Origin: an uncultured Prevotellaceae bacterium
GTDB taxonomy: Bacteria; Bacteroidota; Bacteroidia; Bacteroidales; Bacteroidaceae
Assembly: GCA_937892315.1 (NCBI GenBank)
Contig: CALAVF010000363.1
Span: forward strand, 1-13,111
Direction of reading: 5' to 3'
DNA: 13,111 bases
The position numbers and the translations under genes are program-made. Positions 1 through 4,584 of this stretch are shown here, in pieces (the stretch's first letter is position 1; every line of letters starts with the position of its first letter). The notes beneath the pieces were generated by a model that was given only the letters and a program-made list of their open reading frames with translations, was not told the origin of the DNA and did no database searches.

Positions 1-30
1 CTCTTTCCCTACACGACGCTCTTCCGATCT
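1..30 (+). other. Illumina sequencing adapter remnant (artefact)
   Basis: The first 30 bases match the 3' part of the Illumina TruSeq universal / Read 1 adapter, ending in GACGCTCTTCCGATCT. They are not biological. The contig edge is therefore an untrimmed read end, and real sequence starts at about position 31 (base 30 or 31 is ambiguous, since both are T). Nothing should be inferred about a phage terminus or an upstream gene from these bases. Confidence 0.97.
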
Positions 31-32
31 TA

Positions 33-74
33 ATCAATAAGGCTTACGACCCAAACGAGACACCCCCCTTTTAA
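33..74 (+). CDS. Possible C-terminal tail of a gene cut by the contig edge
   Basis: From the adapter junction one frame reads INKAYDPNETPPF and then TAA at 72-74. The composition looks like a real protein tail, and its stop lies 24 bases before the next start, a spacing typical of this window. Only 13 codons are available, so an open frame by chance is quite possible. No family can be assigned. Confidence 0.25.
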   Translation: MNKAYDPNETPPF

Positions 75-98
75 TAATCCTTAAAACCAAAAACAATT

Positions 99-518
99 AT
101 GACTTACGAAATTTACATCAAAGGCAAGGCAGATGGCTTAAAAGCATCATGCGGAGTTGTTGTCCTGAAAGAAGGAGAACAGGTAATGAGCAACGGTAAG
201 TTCTTTGAAGAATACATTTTCACAAAGAGCGAGAAAGTTCCGTTAATTGAGTACAAAGCACAATTCCAGATGGAGTTATACGCCCTTGCATGGGGCTTGA
301 CTTATTGTGTAGATGGTGCAGAAATTGAAGTCTATTCCAACAACCTTGCCATTGTAGGGTGGATAAACAAATGGGAAGTGAGTGAAGAATATGAGCCAGT
401 CTTTGACTTTTGCAAGCATTGGGCAGAAAGAAAAACAATCCATGCAAGCCACATTAAGAAAGGCACAAATGAATACATTGACCAAGCAGACACGGAAGCA
501 ACCTTTTTCACATCATAA
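99..518 (+). CDS. RNase H-like fold protein, probably catalytically degenerate
   Basis: This 139-residue protein follows the layout of type I ribonuclease H. It has an N-terminal beta strand (EIYIKGKA, residues 4-11), a central helix with QMELYALAWGL (57-67), a strand and helix with VYSNNLAIVGWI (78-89), and a C-terminal NEYIDQADTEA (124-134). RNase HI normally uses Asp-Glu-Asp-Asp to bind two metal ions and cut RNA in RNA-DNA hybrids. By my alignment the four positions are K8, E59, N81 and D128, so two of the four acidic residues are lost, and the usual histidine near residue 122 is also absent. It probably keeps the fold, perhaps binding nucleic acid, without normal activity. The ATG at 99 has an A-rich leader and no clear Shine-Dalgarno site. 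Assignment is by recalled motif pattern only. Confidence 0.55.
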   Translation: MTYEIYIKGKADGLKASCGVVVLKEGEQVMSNGKFFEEYIFTKSEKVPLIEYKAQFQMELYALAWGLTYCVDGAEIEVYSNNLAIVGWINKWEVSEEYEPVFDFCKHWAERKTIHASHIKKGTNEYIDQADTEATFFTS

Positions 519-522
519 GATT

Positions 523-684
523 ATGGAAGCATTACGACACCAAATGACAAGGCGTGAACTTGATTCACTTTACTGCAAGTTGTGCGATTTTCTTGCTGAC
601 TGCACAAAAGAGGAGGTTGAAGAATATCGTGACAGCATAGTTAAAATAAAGACGTTAATTCATTACAGGATGCATGGATTATGA
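523..684 (+). CDS. Hypothetical small protein (53 aa)
   Basis: I do not recognise this 53-residue protein. It starts with MEALRHQMTRREL and is rich in charged residues, with a predicted helical middle (TKEEVEEYRDSIVKIKTL). The frame is also open upstream to 382, but that would overlap the RNase H-like gene by about 135 bases. The ATG at 523, four bases after that gene's stop, is the natural start. The gene ends in TGA at 682-684 and overlaps the next start by four bases (ATGA), suggesting translational coupling. Confidence 0.6.
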   Translation: MEALRHQMTRRELDSLYCKLCDFLADCTKEEVEEYRDSIVKIKTLIHYRMHGL

Positions 685-1052
685 CAAAGGCACAGGAAGA
701 TAAAATCATCCGCCAAGCACAAGACATCTTGGAACGGCGGTTGGGTATAAGGGAGGACATCAAGGTGAACTTGCGAAACGTCATGTTCTATTCCGCATAC
801 TACCTTGGTGCAATAACCGCCGTACAAAAAGTTGTAGATGAACTTATGAATGGTGATAAGCCTAAAGGCGATGATTGGATATACTACAAAGCCGAGTGGG
901 ACTGCATCACAAAGGATAAGCGTTCAATGCAACTATATCTTGACGGAACAGAATCGAGATACAGAAACCACAAGAAGAACAAGAAAGGCAAACTTGAAAG
1001 TTGCGAGTTTTATTTTGTAGAACGTAAAACATTATTAACTGAACTGACATGA
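681..1052 (+). CDS. Hypothetical protein (123 aa)
   Basis: No family is recognised. The N-terminal half is helical and basic (KAQEDKIIRQAQDILERRLGI), followed by SAYYLGAITAVQKVVDEL at about residues 38-55. The C-terminal half is very lysine-rich (YRNHKKNKKGKL) and ends ELT. The SAYYLGAI stretch resembles short helical segments with an 'AYxxG' pattern in two other small proteins of the window (3705 and 3947), but this similarity is weak. The start overlaps the preceding stop in an ATGA. A nucleic-acid-associated role would be a guess based only on the basic C-terminus. Confidence 0.7.
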   Translation: MTKAQEDKIIRQAQDILERRLGIREDIKVNLRNVMFYSAYYLGAITAVQKVVDELMNGDKPKGDDWIYYKAEWDCITKDKRSMQLYLDGTESRYRNHKKNKKGKLESCEFYFVERKTLLTELT

Positions 1053-1102
1053 GCAAACAGAATACAGCGGAAACACAGGCATCACATCAATTCGCCGTGT
1101 AG
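1049..1102 (+). CDS. Possible 17-residue ORF, ATGA-coupled
   Basis: An ATG at 1049 overlaps the preceding stop as ATGA, the coupling used repeatedly here, and opens a 17-codon frame (MSKQNTAETQASHQFAV) ending in TAG at 1100-1102. It fills part of an otherwise unexplained gap. It is too short to judge by composition. It could be a leader peptide that carries ribosomes toward the 43-residue gene starting 9 bases later, or merely chance. Confidence 0.25.
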   Translation: MSKQNTAETQASHQFAV

Positions 1103-1111
1103 CGATAAAAA

Positions 1112-1243
1112 ATGTTCTATGGTACAAGTGACCACACAAGGCAAGAAAATCCGTTAGAACGCAAATTTGACCCCAAATTAAAGGTCGTAGTGAATAATTC
1201 AGATAACAATAGTAATAAACCTATACAATTAAGTTTGTTTTGA
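1112..1243 (+). CDS. 43-residue peptide ending in a sliding-clamp-binding motif (QLSLF)
   Basis: This short frame has an ATG at 1112 and TGA at 1241-1243, two bases before the next gene. The product is hydrophilic and probably disordered, with basic and asparagine-rich stretches (ERKFDPKLKVVVNNSDNNSN), and its last six residues are IQLSLF. QL(S/D)LF is the consensus by which bacterial polymerases, MutS/MutL and other partners dock into the hydrophobic groove of the DnaN sliding clamp. Having it at the extreme C-terminus of a disordered peptide is how many natural clamp ligands display it. This phage also encodes its own clamp (7210-8346). I infer a clamp-binding peptide, either modulating the host clamp or recruiting the phage clamp. 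The motif is seen directly; expression and function are not. Confidence 0.55.
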   Translation: MFYGTSDHTRQENPLERKFDPKLKVVVNNSDNNSNKPIQLSLF

Positions 1244-1245
1244 CT

Positions 1246-1659
1246 ATGGAACAAGAAAGCAAATACCGTCAGCCACACAACGAAGTGCCAGACAAAACAA
1301 TTCTTCGATACGTTCTCCGTGAAAACGGTGCGTTGAAAGCCGAGAACGAGGAACTGCAAGAAAAGATAAAGTTATTGGAAAGACAACTCGCCAACAAAGC
1401 AAAAGCCATTTCAGCGTTCAAAGAATGGCAAAGCAAGGTAGCCGAGTACAATGTGGAGTATTGGCTTAACCAAGGCATCGAACTATTGAAAGAGCCACCA
1501 AAGAAAGAACTCATCAAAGCACTACGCCAATATGTCTGCACCTACCATACCTACAAAGACAAGGTAAATACGCTTATCAGCCTAATACAGAAACTTGAAG
1601 CAAAAAGGGAAGTTTTCGAGAAAGTAATTAAACAGGAAATTGAAGATGGAACAATTTAG
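1246..1659 (+). CDS. Hypothetical coiled-coil protein (137 aa)
   Basis: No known family is recognised. Residues 26-60 are a strong coiled coil (ENGALKAENEELQEKIKLLE, continuing to the KAISAF region), and a second helical stretch runs through about 98-132 (KDKVNTLISLIQKLEAKREV). The layout suggests an oligomerising, scaffold-like or DNA-metabolism accessory protein, but no function can be named. A TTG six bases upstream also opens the frame; the ATG at 1246, two bases after the preceding stop, is preferred. It ends with TAG, one of the few TAG stops in the window, and overlaps the next gene by 14 bases. Confidence 0.75.
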   Translation: MEQESKYRQPHNEVPDKTILRYVLRENGALKAENEELQEKIKLLERQLANKAKAISAFKEWQSKVAEYNVEYWLNQGIELLKEPPKKELIKALRQYVCTYHTYKDKVNTLISLIQKLEAKREVFEKVIKQEIEDGTI

Positions 1660-1981
1660 ACAAGACTTATACAATGATTGCTTGCTTGCGGATTTGCCGA
1701 TTATCAGCCGTGACACAGCGGCAAAGATATTGGCGATAGTTGGACTGCAAGGCGGTGATGAAAGAATAGTTCTTTCGCCCAAATGCCAATGCGACCTAAA
1801 GTATATTCAAGAACGATTCCATATACAAGGTGGTGAAACGCCCGATATAGTTGTGGCAAGACTTATGAAAAGGTACACAAAGGAACTGAAAGAATATACA
1901 GACGCACATAATGGAGAGTGGACGGATTGGGCGTATAAACTCTTTCAAGAACGCTACGGATTCAGACTATACAATTTATAA
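1646..1981 (+). CDS. Hypothetical protein (111 aa)
   Basis: I do not recognise this protein. It is mixed alpha/beta in appearance, with a central hydrophobic segment (DTAAKILAIVGLQGG, about residues 23-37), a CQCD pair (C47, C49) that is too little for a zinc site on its own, and a tryptophan/tyrosine-rich C-terminus (EWTDWAYKLFQERYGFRLYNL region, residues 91-111). The ATG at 1646 is chosen over a TTG at 1640. It overlaps the previous gene by 14 bases and ends 22 bases before the HNH gene, consistent with one transcript. Confidence 0.7.
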   Translation: MEQFRQDLYNDCLLADLPIISRDTAAKILAIVGLQGGDERIVLSPKCQCDLKYIQERFHIQGGETPDIVVARLMKRYTKELKEYTDAHNGEWTDWAYKLFQERYGFRLYNL

Positions 1982-2003
1982 ACCACTAAACCGAAAACAA
2001 AAG

Positions 2004-2510
2004 ATGAACGACATTATCATTAACAACAGCAACGTCGCCATAAACGATAATATATGGCATTACAAAAGAAAGACGGTGAAAGAGCGACTGAAACGGCAAG
2101 AATCAATACGCTCCCAAAAGCGATTCTATCACTTGTTCAAGTTTAAGAAACTACGCATATATGTTACTTATAACATCCGTCTGAAAGGACGCAACAAACG
2201 TGACAGCGAAAACAATATCTTTGACACAAGGACGTTTAAGAAAAAGGTTTACCAGAGAGCAGAAGGCAAGTGTGAATTATGCGGCAAACAAATAACTTGG
2301 CAAGAATACCAGATGCACCATATCCTGCCTATCGGACGTTTCCCAGAGTATGCGATGGATGAAAGAAACCTGCTGTGCCTTTGTCACGAATGCCACAAGA
2401 ATATACATAATAACCCATATACGGAAGTTGAACAAATGGAGAAATTGGGGGGGGTATTAAATATTGATGTTAAACAGAAATACATGGATTATGAACACAA
2501 AGCACAATAA
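2004..2510 (+). CDS. HNH endonuclease
   Basis: This 168-residue protein carries a C-terminal HNH nuclease domain. CELCG (C90, C93) and CLCHEC (C127, C130) form the zinc-binding cysteine pairs. MHHILPIG (H105, H106) supplies the first catalytic histidine, RNLL (N122) the central asparagine, and HKNIH (H131, H135) the last histidine. The basic N-terminal 80 residues (KRKTVKERLKRQ and similar) probably contact DNA. Such proteins nick or cut DNA and in phages are either free-standing homing endonucleases or packaging-associated nucleases; here no terminase or portal is adjacent. The frame opens at 1911, but the ATG at 2004, after the preceding stop, avoids a long overlap. A run of eight G residues (2447-2454) lies near its end and could cause frameshifts by polymerase slippage or sequencing error. 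Confidence 0.9.
   Translation: MNDIIINNSNVAINDNIWHYKRKTVKERLKRQESIRSQKRFYHLFKFKKLRIYVTYNIRLKGRNKRDSENNIFDTRTFKKKVYQRAEGKCELCGKQITWQEYQMHHILPIGRFPEYAMDERNLLCLCHECHKNIHNNPYTEVEQMEKLGGVLNIDVKQKYMDYEHKAQ
2447..2454 (+). repeat. G8 homopolymer tract inside the HNH gene
   Basis: Eight consecutive G residues sit within codons for Leu-Gly-Gly near residue 149 of the HNH protein. In either alternative frame a stop follows within 15 bases of the tract, so gain or loss of one G would remove about 17 C-terminal residues, which lie outside the catalytic core. Long G runs are slippage-prone in replication and in sequencing. Confidence 0.9.
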
Positions 2511-2661
2511 GAAAGACTGGTATCTGAAAATAGAAATGGAAACGAGGGATGAAGTTTTGGAGTTTTACAATATGGTTAGGTCTTGGAATCATAGCCATAG
2601 CAACACTTTCATTGGATTGGAGAACTTCATTAAAGAAAATTACAATGTGGCGAATGGTTAA
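2491..2661 (+). CDS. Hypothetical small protein (56 aa)
   Basis: No family is recognised. The protein begins MNTKHNKKDWYLKIEMETRD and continues through a helical segment (EVLEFYNMVRSW) to ENFIKENYNVANG. The ATG at 2491 overlaps the HNH gene by 20 bases; an ATG at 2467 and a TTG at 2464 are possible but lie deeper in that gene. It is the last gene before the non-coding region at 2662-3113, so it probably ends the upstream transcription unit. Confidence 0.6.
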   Translation: MNTKHNKKDWYLKIEMETRDEVLEFYNMVRSWNHSHSNTFIGLENFIKENYNVANG

Positions 2662-2669
2662 AATATCTA

Positions 2670-2683
2670 AACAACACGCAAAA
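2670..2683 (+). repeat. 14-base repeat AACAACACGCAAAA, copy 1
   Basis: The sequence AACAACACGCAAAA begins 9 bases after the stop of the preceding gene and just upstream of the promoter at 2697. An identical copy is at 12560-12573, overlapping the end of a gene and also opening an intergenic leader. It may be a protein-binding site or part of a shared intergenic cassette; chance is not excluded in A-rich sequence. Confidence 0.5.
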
Positions 2684-2696
2684 AGTTTTCAAGCCG

Positions 2697-2728
2697 TTTG
2701 GTAAATTAAAAACAAAAGCGTAACTTTG
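2697..2728 (+). promoter_or_regulatory. Bacteroidota-type promoter for the structured leader and NUMOD gene
   Basis: TTTG at 2697-2700 and TAACTTTG at 2721-2728, separated by 20 bases, match the Bacteroides primary sigma factor consensus (-33 TTTG and -7 TAnnTTTG, spacer about 19-21). Transcription would start near 2733-2736. It would thus begin at the small hairpin at 2735-2748 and run through about 380 non-coding bases before the next gene. Confidence 0.8.
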
Positions 2729-2897
2729 CAACATCTTACGGCGGTAAGGTTCTCACTTTATCAATTAGAAGAAGGATTTTTCGGAAATTCGTATCAAAAA
2801 TTTTACTTTTTTTGAAAGTCAAGGAATGGTCTGTGAAGATAGTTCCTTTCTTATGAAACACTCCGACCAAAGATAGCCTTTCAGCGATGAAAGGTGG

Positions 2898-3003
2898 GAG
2901 CAGCGGACGTAACTCTTTGCAAGCGTCAGGAAACAAATCGCAAAGACTCTGCCATAGAAAGATAGGTTAGTAAAAGATAGAGGTTCGAGTCCTCCGCTGC
3001 TTA
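2898..3003 (+). ncRNA. tRNA-like element (acceptor stem plus T-arm), not a canonical tRNA
   Basis: GAGCAGC at 2898-2904 pairs with GCTGCTT at 2996-3002 (six Watson-Crick pairs and one G-U), as a tRNA acceptor stem would. It is preceded by AGAGG-TTCGAGT-CCTCC (2979-2995), the standard T-arm with a canonical T-loop and one mismatched pair. A 4-bp D-stem candidate is GACG 2906-2909 with CGTC 2924-2927, but its loop lacks the usual GG. No 17-base anticodon arm can be drawn, and the element is about 30 bases longer than a normal tRNA. It may be a decayed tRNA, an intron-bearing or long-variable-arm tRNA, or a tRNA-mimicking domain of the leader. Confidence 0.4.
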
Positions 3004-3029
3004 CAAATAAATAGTTCTACCCCGAAGTT

Positions 3030-3090
3030 GAGAAGAATGATGCTGTAAAACAAGAAACGTACAGAAATCGCCAAGCAGCATCATTCTCTC
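3030..3090 (+). repeat. Long inverted repeat (15-bp stem, 30-base loop)
   Basis: GAGAAGAATGATGCTG at 3030-3045 is complementary to CAGCATCATTCTCTC at 3076-3090, apart from one bulged A: 12 continuous pairs, the bulge, then 3 more. The loop is 30 bases. No T-run follows, so it does not look like an intrinsic terminator. It lies 23 bases before the start of the NUMOD gene and could control its translation or mark an RNA 3' domain. AAGCAGC at 3073-3079 could alternatively pair with GCTGCTT at 2996-3002. Confidence 0.75.
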
Positions 3091-3113
3091 TTCCTTTCAC
3101 GAAAACAACAGAA

Positions 3114-3506
3114 ATGAAATCTTACGAAATCGAAGAAAAGTCTTACACGCTACATCTTCCAGACACCCCTACAAACGGAAACAAAGGTCGTTTTGTCAAA
3201 GGGATGAAAACATGGAACAAAGGAATGACGTGGGAAGAAATGGGAATAAGCCATGAGGCACAAGAAAAGATACGCTCCATTCTTGCGGAAGGCAGAAAAA
3301 AGTGCGACCATCACAAGTGCGGAGGTTGGAACGCTAAACCAATCATCCAAATGGATGAAGATGGCAATAGAATAGGATGGTTCTACTCCAGCCACCATGC
3401 CGCCAAACGGTTAGGGCTGATAGGAAGGAACATCCGCCTTGTATGCGAGGGAAAAAGACCTCGATGTGGTGGCTTTAGGTTTAAGTTTGACCCAATTTTT
3501 TTATAG
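3114..3506 (+). CDS. NUMOD1-like DNA-binding protein without a nuclease domain
   Basis: This 130-residue protein has two modules typical of phage homing-endonuclease architectures. One is an N-terminal segment of the F-K-G-x-x-x-W-N-K-G type (GRFVKGMKTWNKG, residues 25-37). The other is a C-terminal NUMOD1-like repeat (residues 75-125) with PIIQMDEDGN, an SSHHAAKRLGL helix and an ending of CGGFRFKF. NUMOD1 is a small DNA-binding helix-turn-helix-like module found beside HNH or GIY-YIG nucleases. Here no nuclease core is visible between the modules, only KKCDHHKCGGW (C64, C69), which is too small for HNH. It may be a nuclease-lost derivative or a DNA-binding regulator. It lies immediately downstream of the long structured leader and promoter. 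It ends in TAG after a run of seven T. Confidence 0.65.
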   Translation: MKSYEIEEKSYTLHLPDTPTNGNKGRFVKGMKTWNKGMTWEEMGISHEAQEKIRSILAEGRKKCDHHKCGGWNAKPIIQMDEDGNRIGWFYSSHHAAKRLGLIGRNIRLVCEGKRPRCGGFRFKFDPIFL

Positions 3507-3510
3507 CAAT

Positions 3511-3708
3511 ATGACACAGGTAAAAATGTTCAATTCCGATGGAACGGCAAAGACTTGTCCGTATGGTGGCTTCATTAACTACCCCGTCGGCACTATTAAG
3601 AAAATCAAAGTATGTGATTCTAACTGCACGTTATGCCCATGCTATATGAGTGCAGAATACAATGCAGGAAACCCGGCATCAAGTTACATTAAATGCGATT
3701 ACAGATGA
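3511..3708 (+). CDS. Small cysteine-rich, probably zinc-binding protein (65 aa)
   Basis: Six cysteines occur in 65 residues (C16, C35, C39, C42, C44, C62), arranged as CPYGG, then V-G-T near 26-28, then CDSNCTLCPCY, and a final KC near the end. This is like the short phage zinc-binding proteins that carry a C-x(n)-VGS-x-x-C-x-x-C pattern. No specific function is known to me. The frame is open from 3439, but the ATG at 3511, four bases after the preceding stop, fits the gene spacing. The stop overlaps the next start in ATGA. Confidence 0.65.
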   Translation: MTQVKMFNSDGTAKTCPYGGFINYPVGTIKKIKVCDSNCTLCPCYMSAEYNAGNPASSYIKCDYR

Positions 3709-3950
3709 AAGAAGCATTGAAGAAAGACGTGTACAACGCATCAAAAGGAGTGCTTGGCAAAGAAAGTGCAAGGCAATACGCAAATGGTTATGCTGACGGT
3801 TGTGTAGAGGGGATTTGCGTGACAGCAGAGGAACTGATAAACGCTTTCCAAGAATTTAGCGTAATCCCTGCAAGCGTTGTTGTTGAGAATCTGGAGAATA
3901 TGTTAAAGAAGTACGAACAGCATAGAATTAAATGGGAGGTAAAGAAATGA
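3705..3950 (+). CDS. Hypothetical protein (81 aa)
   Basis: No family is recognised. The protein appears helical, with ARQYANGYADGCVEGI at about residues 22-37 and an amphipathic C-terminal helix (VVVENLENMLKKYEQHRIKW). The ATG at 3705 overlaps the preceding stop (ATGA); an in-frame ATG at 3693 is inside the upstream gene. The YxxGYxxG-type segment recalls SYIAGANFVVNEI in the next gene, so the two may be distant relatives, but this is only by eye. Confidence 0.65.
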   Translation: MKEALKKDVYNASKGVLGKESARQYANGYADGCVEGICVTAEELINAFQEFSVIPASVVVENLENMLKKYEQHRIKWEVKK

Positions 3951-4171
3951 GCATTAAAAAACAAGCAGATAAACATGTGGGACACAAGTTTGAGATAGAG
4001 GAAGACTTGTCTGCAACCATGTGTCGTGATTCATACATTGCAGGTGCAAACTTTGTCGTCAACGAAATACAATCCATACTTAACGAATTGCACATACAAG
4101 GGACATCGCTCTTTGCATGGGGGTATATTCAGGACAAACTAAACGAATTAAAGAAAGATGGAAAAGATTAA
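3947..4171 (+). CDS. Hypothetical protein (74 aa)
   Basis: No family is recognised. It has a charged N-terminus (MSIKKQADKHVGHKFEIEED), a helical middle (SYIAGANFVVNEIQSILNEL) and a lysine-rich tail. GGAGG at 3935-3939, seven bases before the ATG at 3947, is a good Shine-Dalgarno sequence and decides this start over an ATG at 3932. The start overlaps the previous stop in ATGA, and the 3' end overlaps the next gene by 14 bases. Confidence 0.65.
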   Translation: MSIKKQADKHVGHKFEIEEDLSATMCRDSYIAGANFVVNEIQSILNELHIQGTSLFAWGYIQDKLNELKKDGKD

Positions 4172-4361
4172 AGGCTACCAAACCGCATACATCGACATAA
4201 TGATAGATGATAGGTTCTACAAACAGATACCCTACCACTATAACCCATTATGGGAGATTGACTTGAAAGACGTGCAAAAGGAAGTCCTTAACGCATATCC
4301 GCATCTGGCAAACAAGCATTTTACAATGGGATTCAGCAACCAAAGAATAGCAAGGAGATAA
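4158..4361 (+). CDS. Hypothetical protein (67 aa)
   Basis: I do not recognise this protein. It is rich in aromatic residues (GYQTAYIDIMIDDRFYKQIPYHYNPLW) and ends with a basic RIARR tail. The ATG at 4158 overlaps the end of the previous gene by 14 bases. It ends in TAA four bases before the next start. Size and placement fit small accessory phage proteins; no function is proposed. Confidence 0.6.
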   Translation: MEKIKGYQTAYIDIMIDDRFYKQIPYHYNPLWEIDLKDVQKEVLNAYPHLANKHFTMGFSNQRIARR

Positions 4362-4365
4362 AACT

Positions 4366-4584
4366 ATGGAAAAAGAATTATTCCCGAAAAAACAATTACG
4401 TGACCATAAAGGACGTTACTGCACCAAGCAGCAAAAGAAAAACGATATGCTGGCGGAGGAAAACAAGAAACTGCGTTGGGAACGTGATAAATATTACCGT
4501 GCTTTCATGGTATTGGCACAACGTAATTCATCATTGGAACGTGAACTGATAACATTAAAGGCTAAACTAAAGGAACTGGTATGA
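4366..4584 (+). CDS. Small coiled-coil protein (72 aa)
   Basis: The protein has a basic N-terminus (PKKQLRDHKGRYCTKQQKK) and a long heptad-like helix (MLAEENKKLRWERDKYYRAF and on to the C-terminus ELITLKAKLKELV). It is probably a coiled-coil dimer; the basic end could contact nucleic acid. AGGAG, eight bases upstream of the ATG, is a plausible ribosome-binding site. Its TGA overlaps the SSB start as ATGA, so its translation is likely coupled to SSB. Confidence 0.7.
   Translation: MEKELFPKKQLRDHKGRYCTKQQKKNDMLAEENKKLRWERDKYYRAFMVLAQRNSSLERELITLKAKLKELV

Larger units (their letters stand above)
2733..3113 (+). ncRNA. Structured long leader or non-coding RNA (unidentified)
   Basis: About 380 bases between the promoter and the next gene hold no convincing reading frame but many complementary segments. 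A 5-bp hairpin lies at the predicted 5' end (CTTAC 2735-2739 with GTAAG 2744-2748, loop GGCG). AAGGAA (2821-2826) can pair with TTCCTT (2843-2848), and TGGTC in that loop (2827-2831) with GACCA (2865-2869), giving a possible pseudoknot. A 6-bp hairpin CCTTTC/GAAAGG lies at 2878-2895, TCTTTGC/GCAAAGA (7 bp) at 2914-2946, then come the tRNA-like element and a 15-bp hairpin. I cannot match it to a known RNA family. It could be a 5' regulatory leader of the NUMOD gene or an independent small RNA. Confidence 0.5.

Noticed and set aside
1230..1237. TAAGTTTG as a -7 promoter element before the gene at 1246
   Set aside because: There is no TTTG about 20 bases upstream, it lies inside the coding end of the 43-residue gene (it encodes part of LSLF), and it would leave almost no leader.
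2216..2223. TATCTTTG inside the HNH gene as a promoter
   Set aside because: No -33 element at the right distance, and the position is inside a gene with no start nearby.
2736..2936. Minus-strand 66-codon frame in the non-coding region
   Set aside because: It is the only frame of that size in the region, but it is on the opposite strand to every other gene, has no start context, and overlaps the structured RNA candidate.
2733..3000. Group I intron or tmRNA hypothesis for the structured region
   Set aside because: I cannot find the conserved P7 pairing (GACUA with UAGUC) of group I introns, nor the tmRNA 5' end and a tag reading frame. The T-arm alone is not enough.
2979..3003. Phage attachment site (attP) overlapping a tRNA 3' end
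   Set aside because: The 3' portion resembles a tRNA end, but there is no integrase in the window and the 5' acceptor complement is also present. Not excluded, only unsupported.
3496..3502. T7 run at the end of the NUMOD gene as an intrinsic terminator
   Set aside because: No stable GC-rich hairpin precedes it, and the next gene starts immediately after.
1100..3506. Reassignment of TAG as a sense codon, as in some crAss-like phages
   Set aside because: TAG ends the coiled-coil gene (1657-1659) and the NUMOD gene (3504-3506) at natural positions, and readthrough would add only a few or overlapping codons. The standard code fits.
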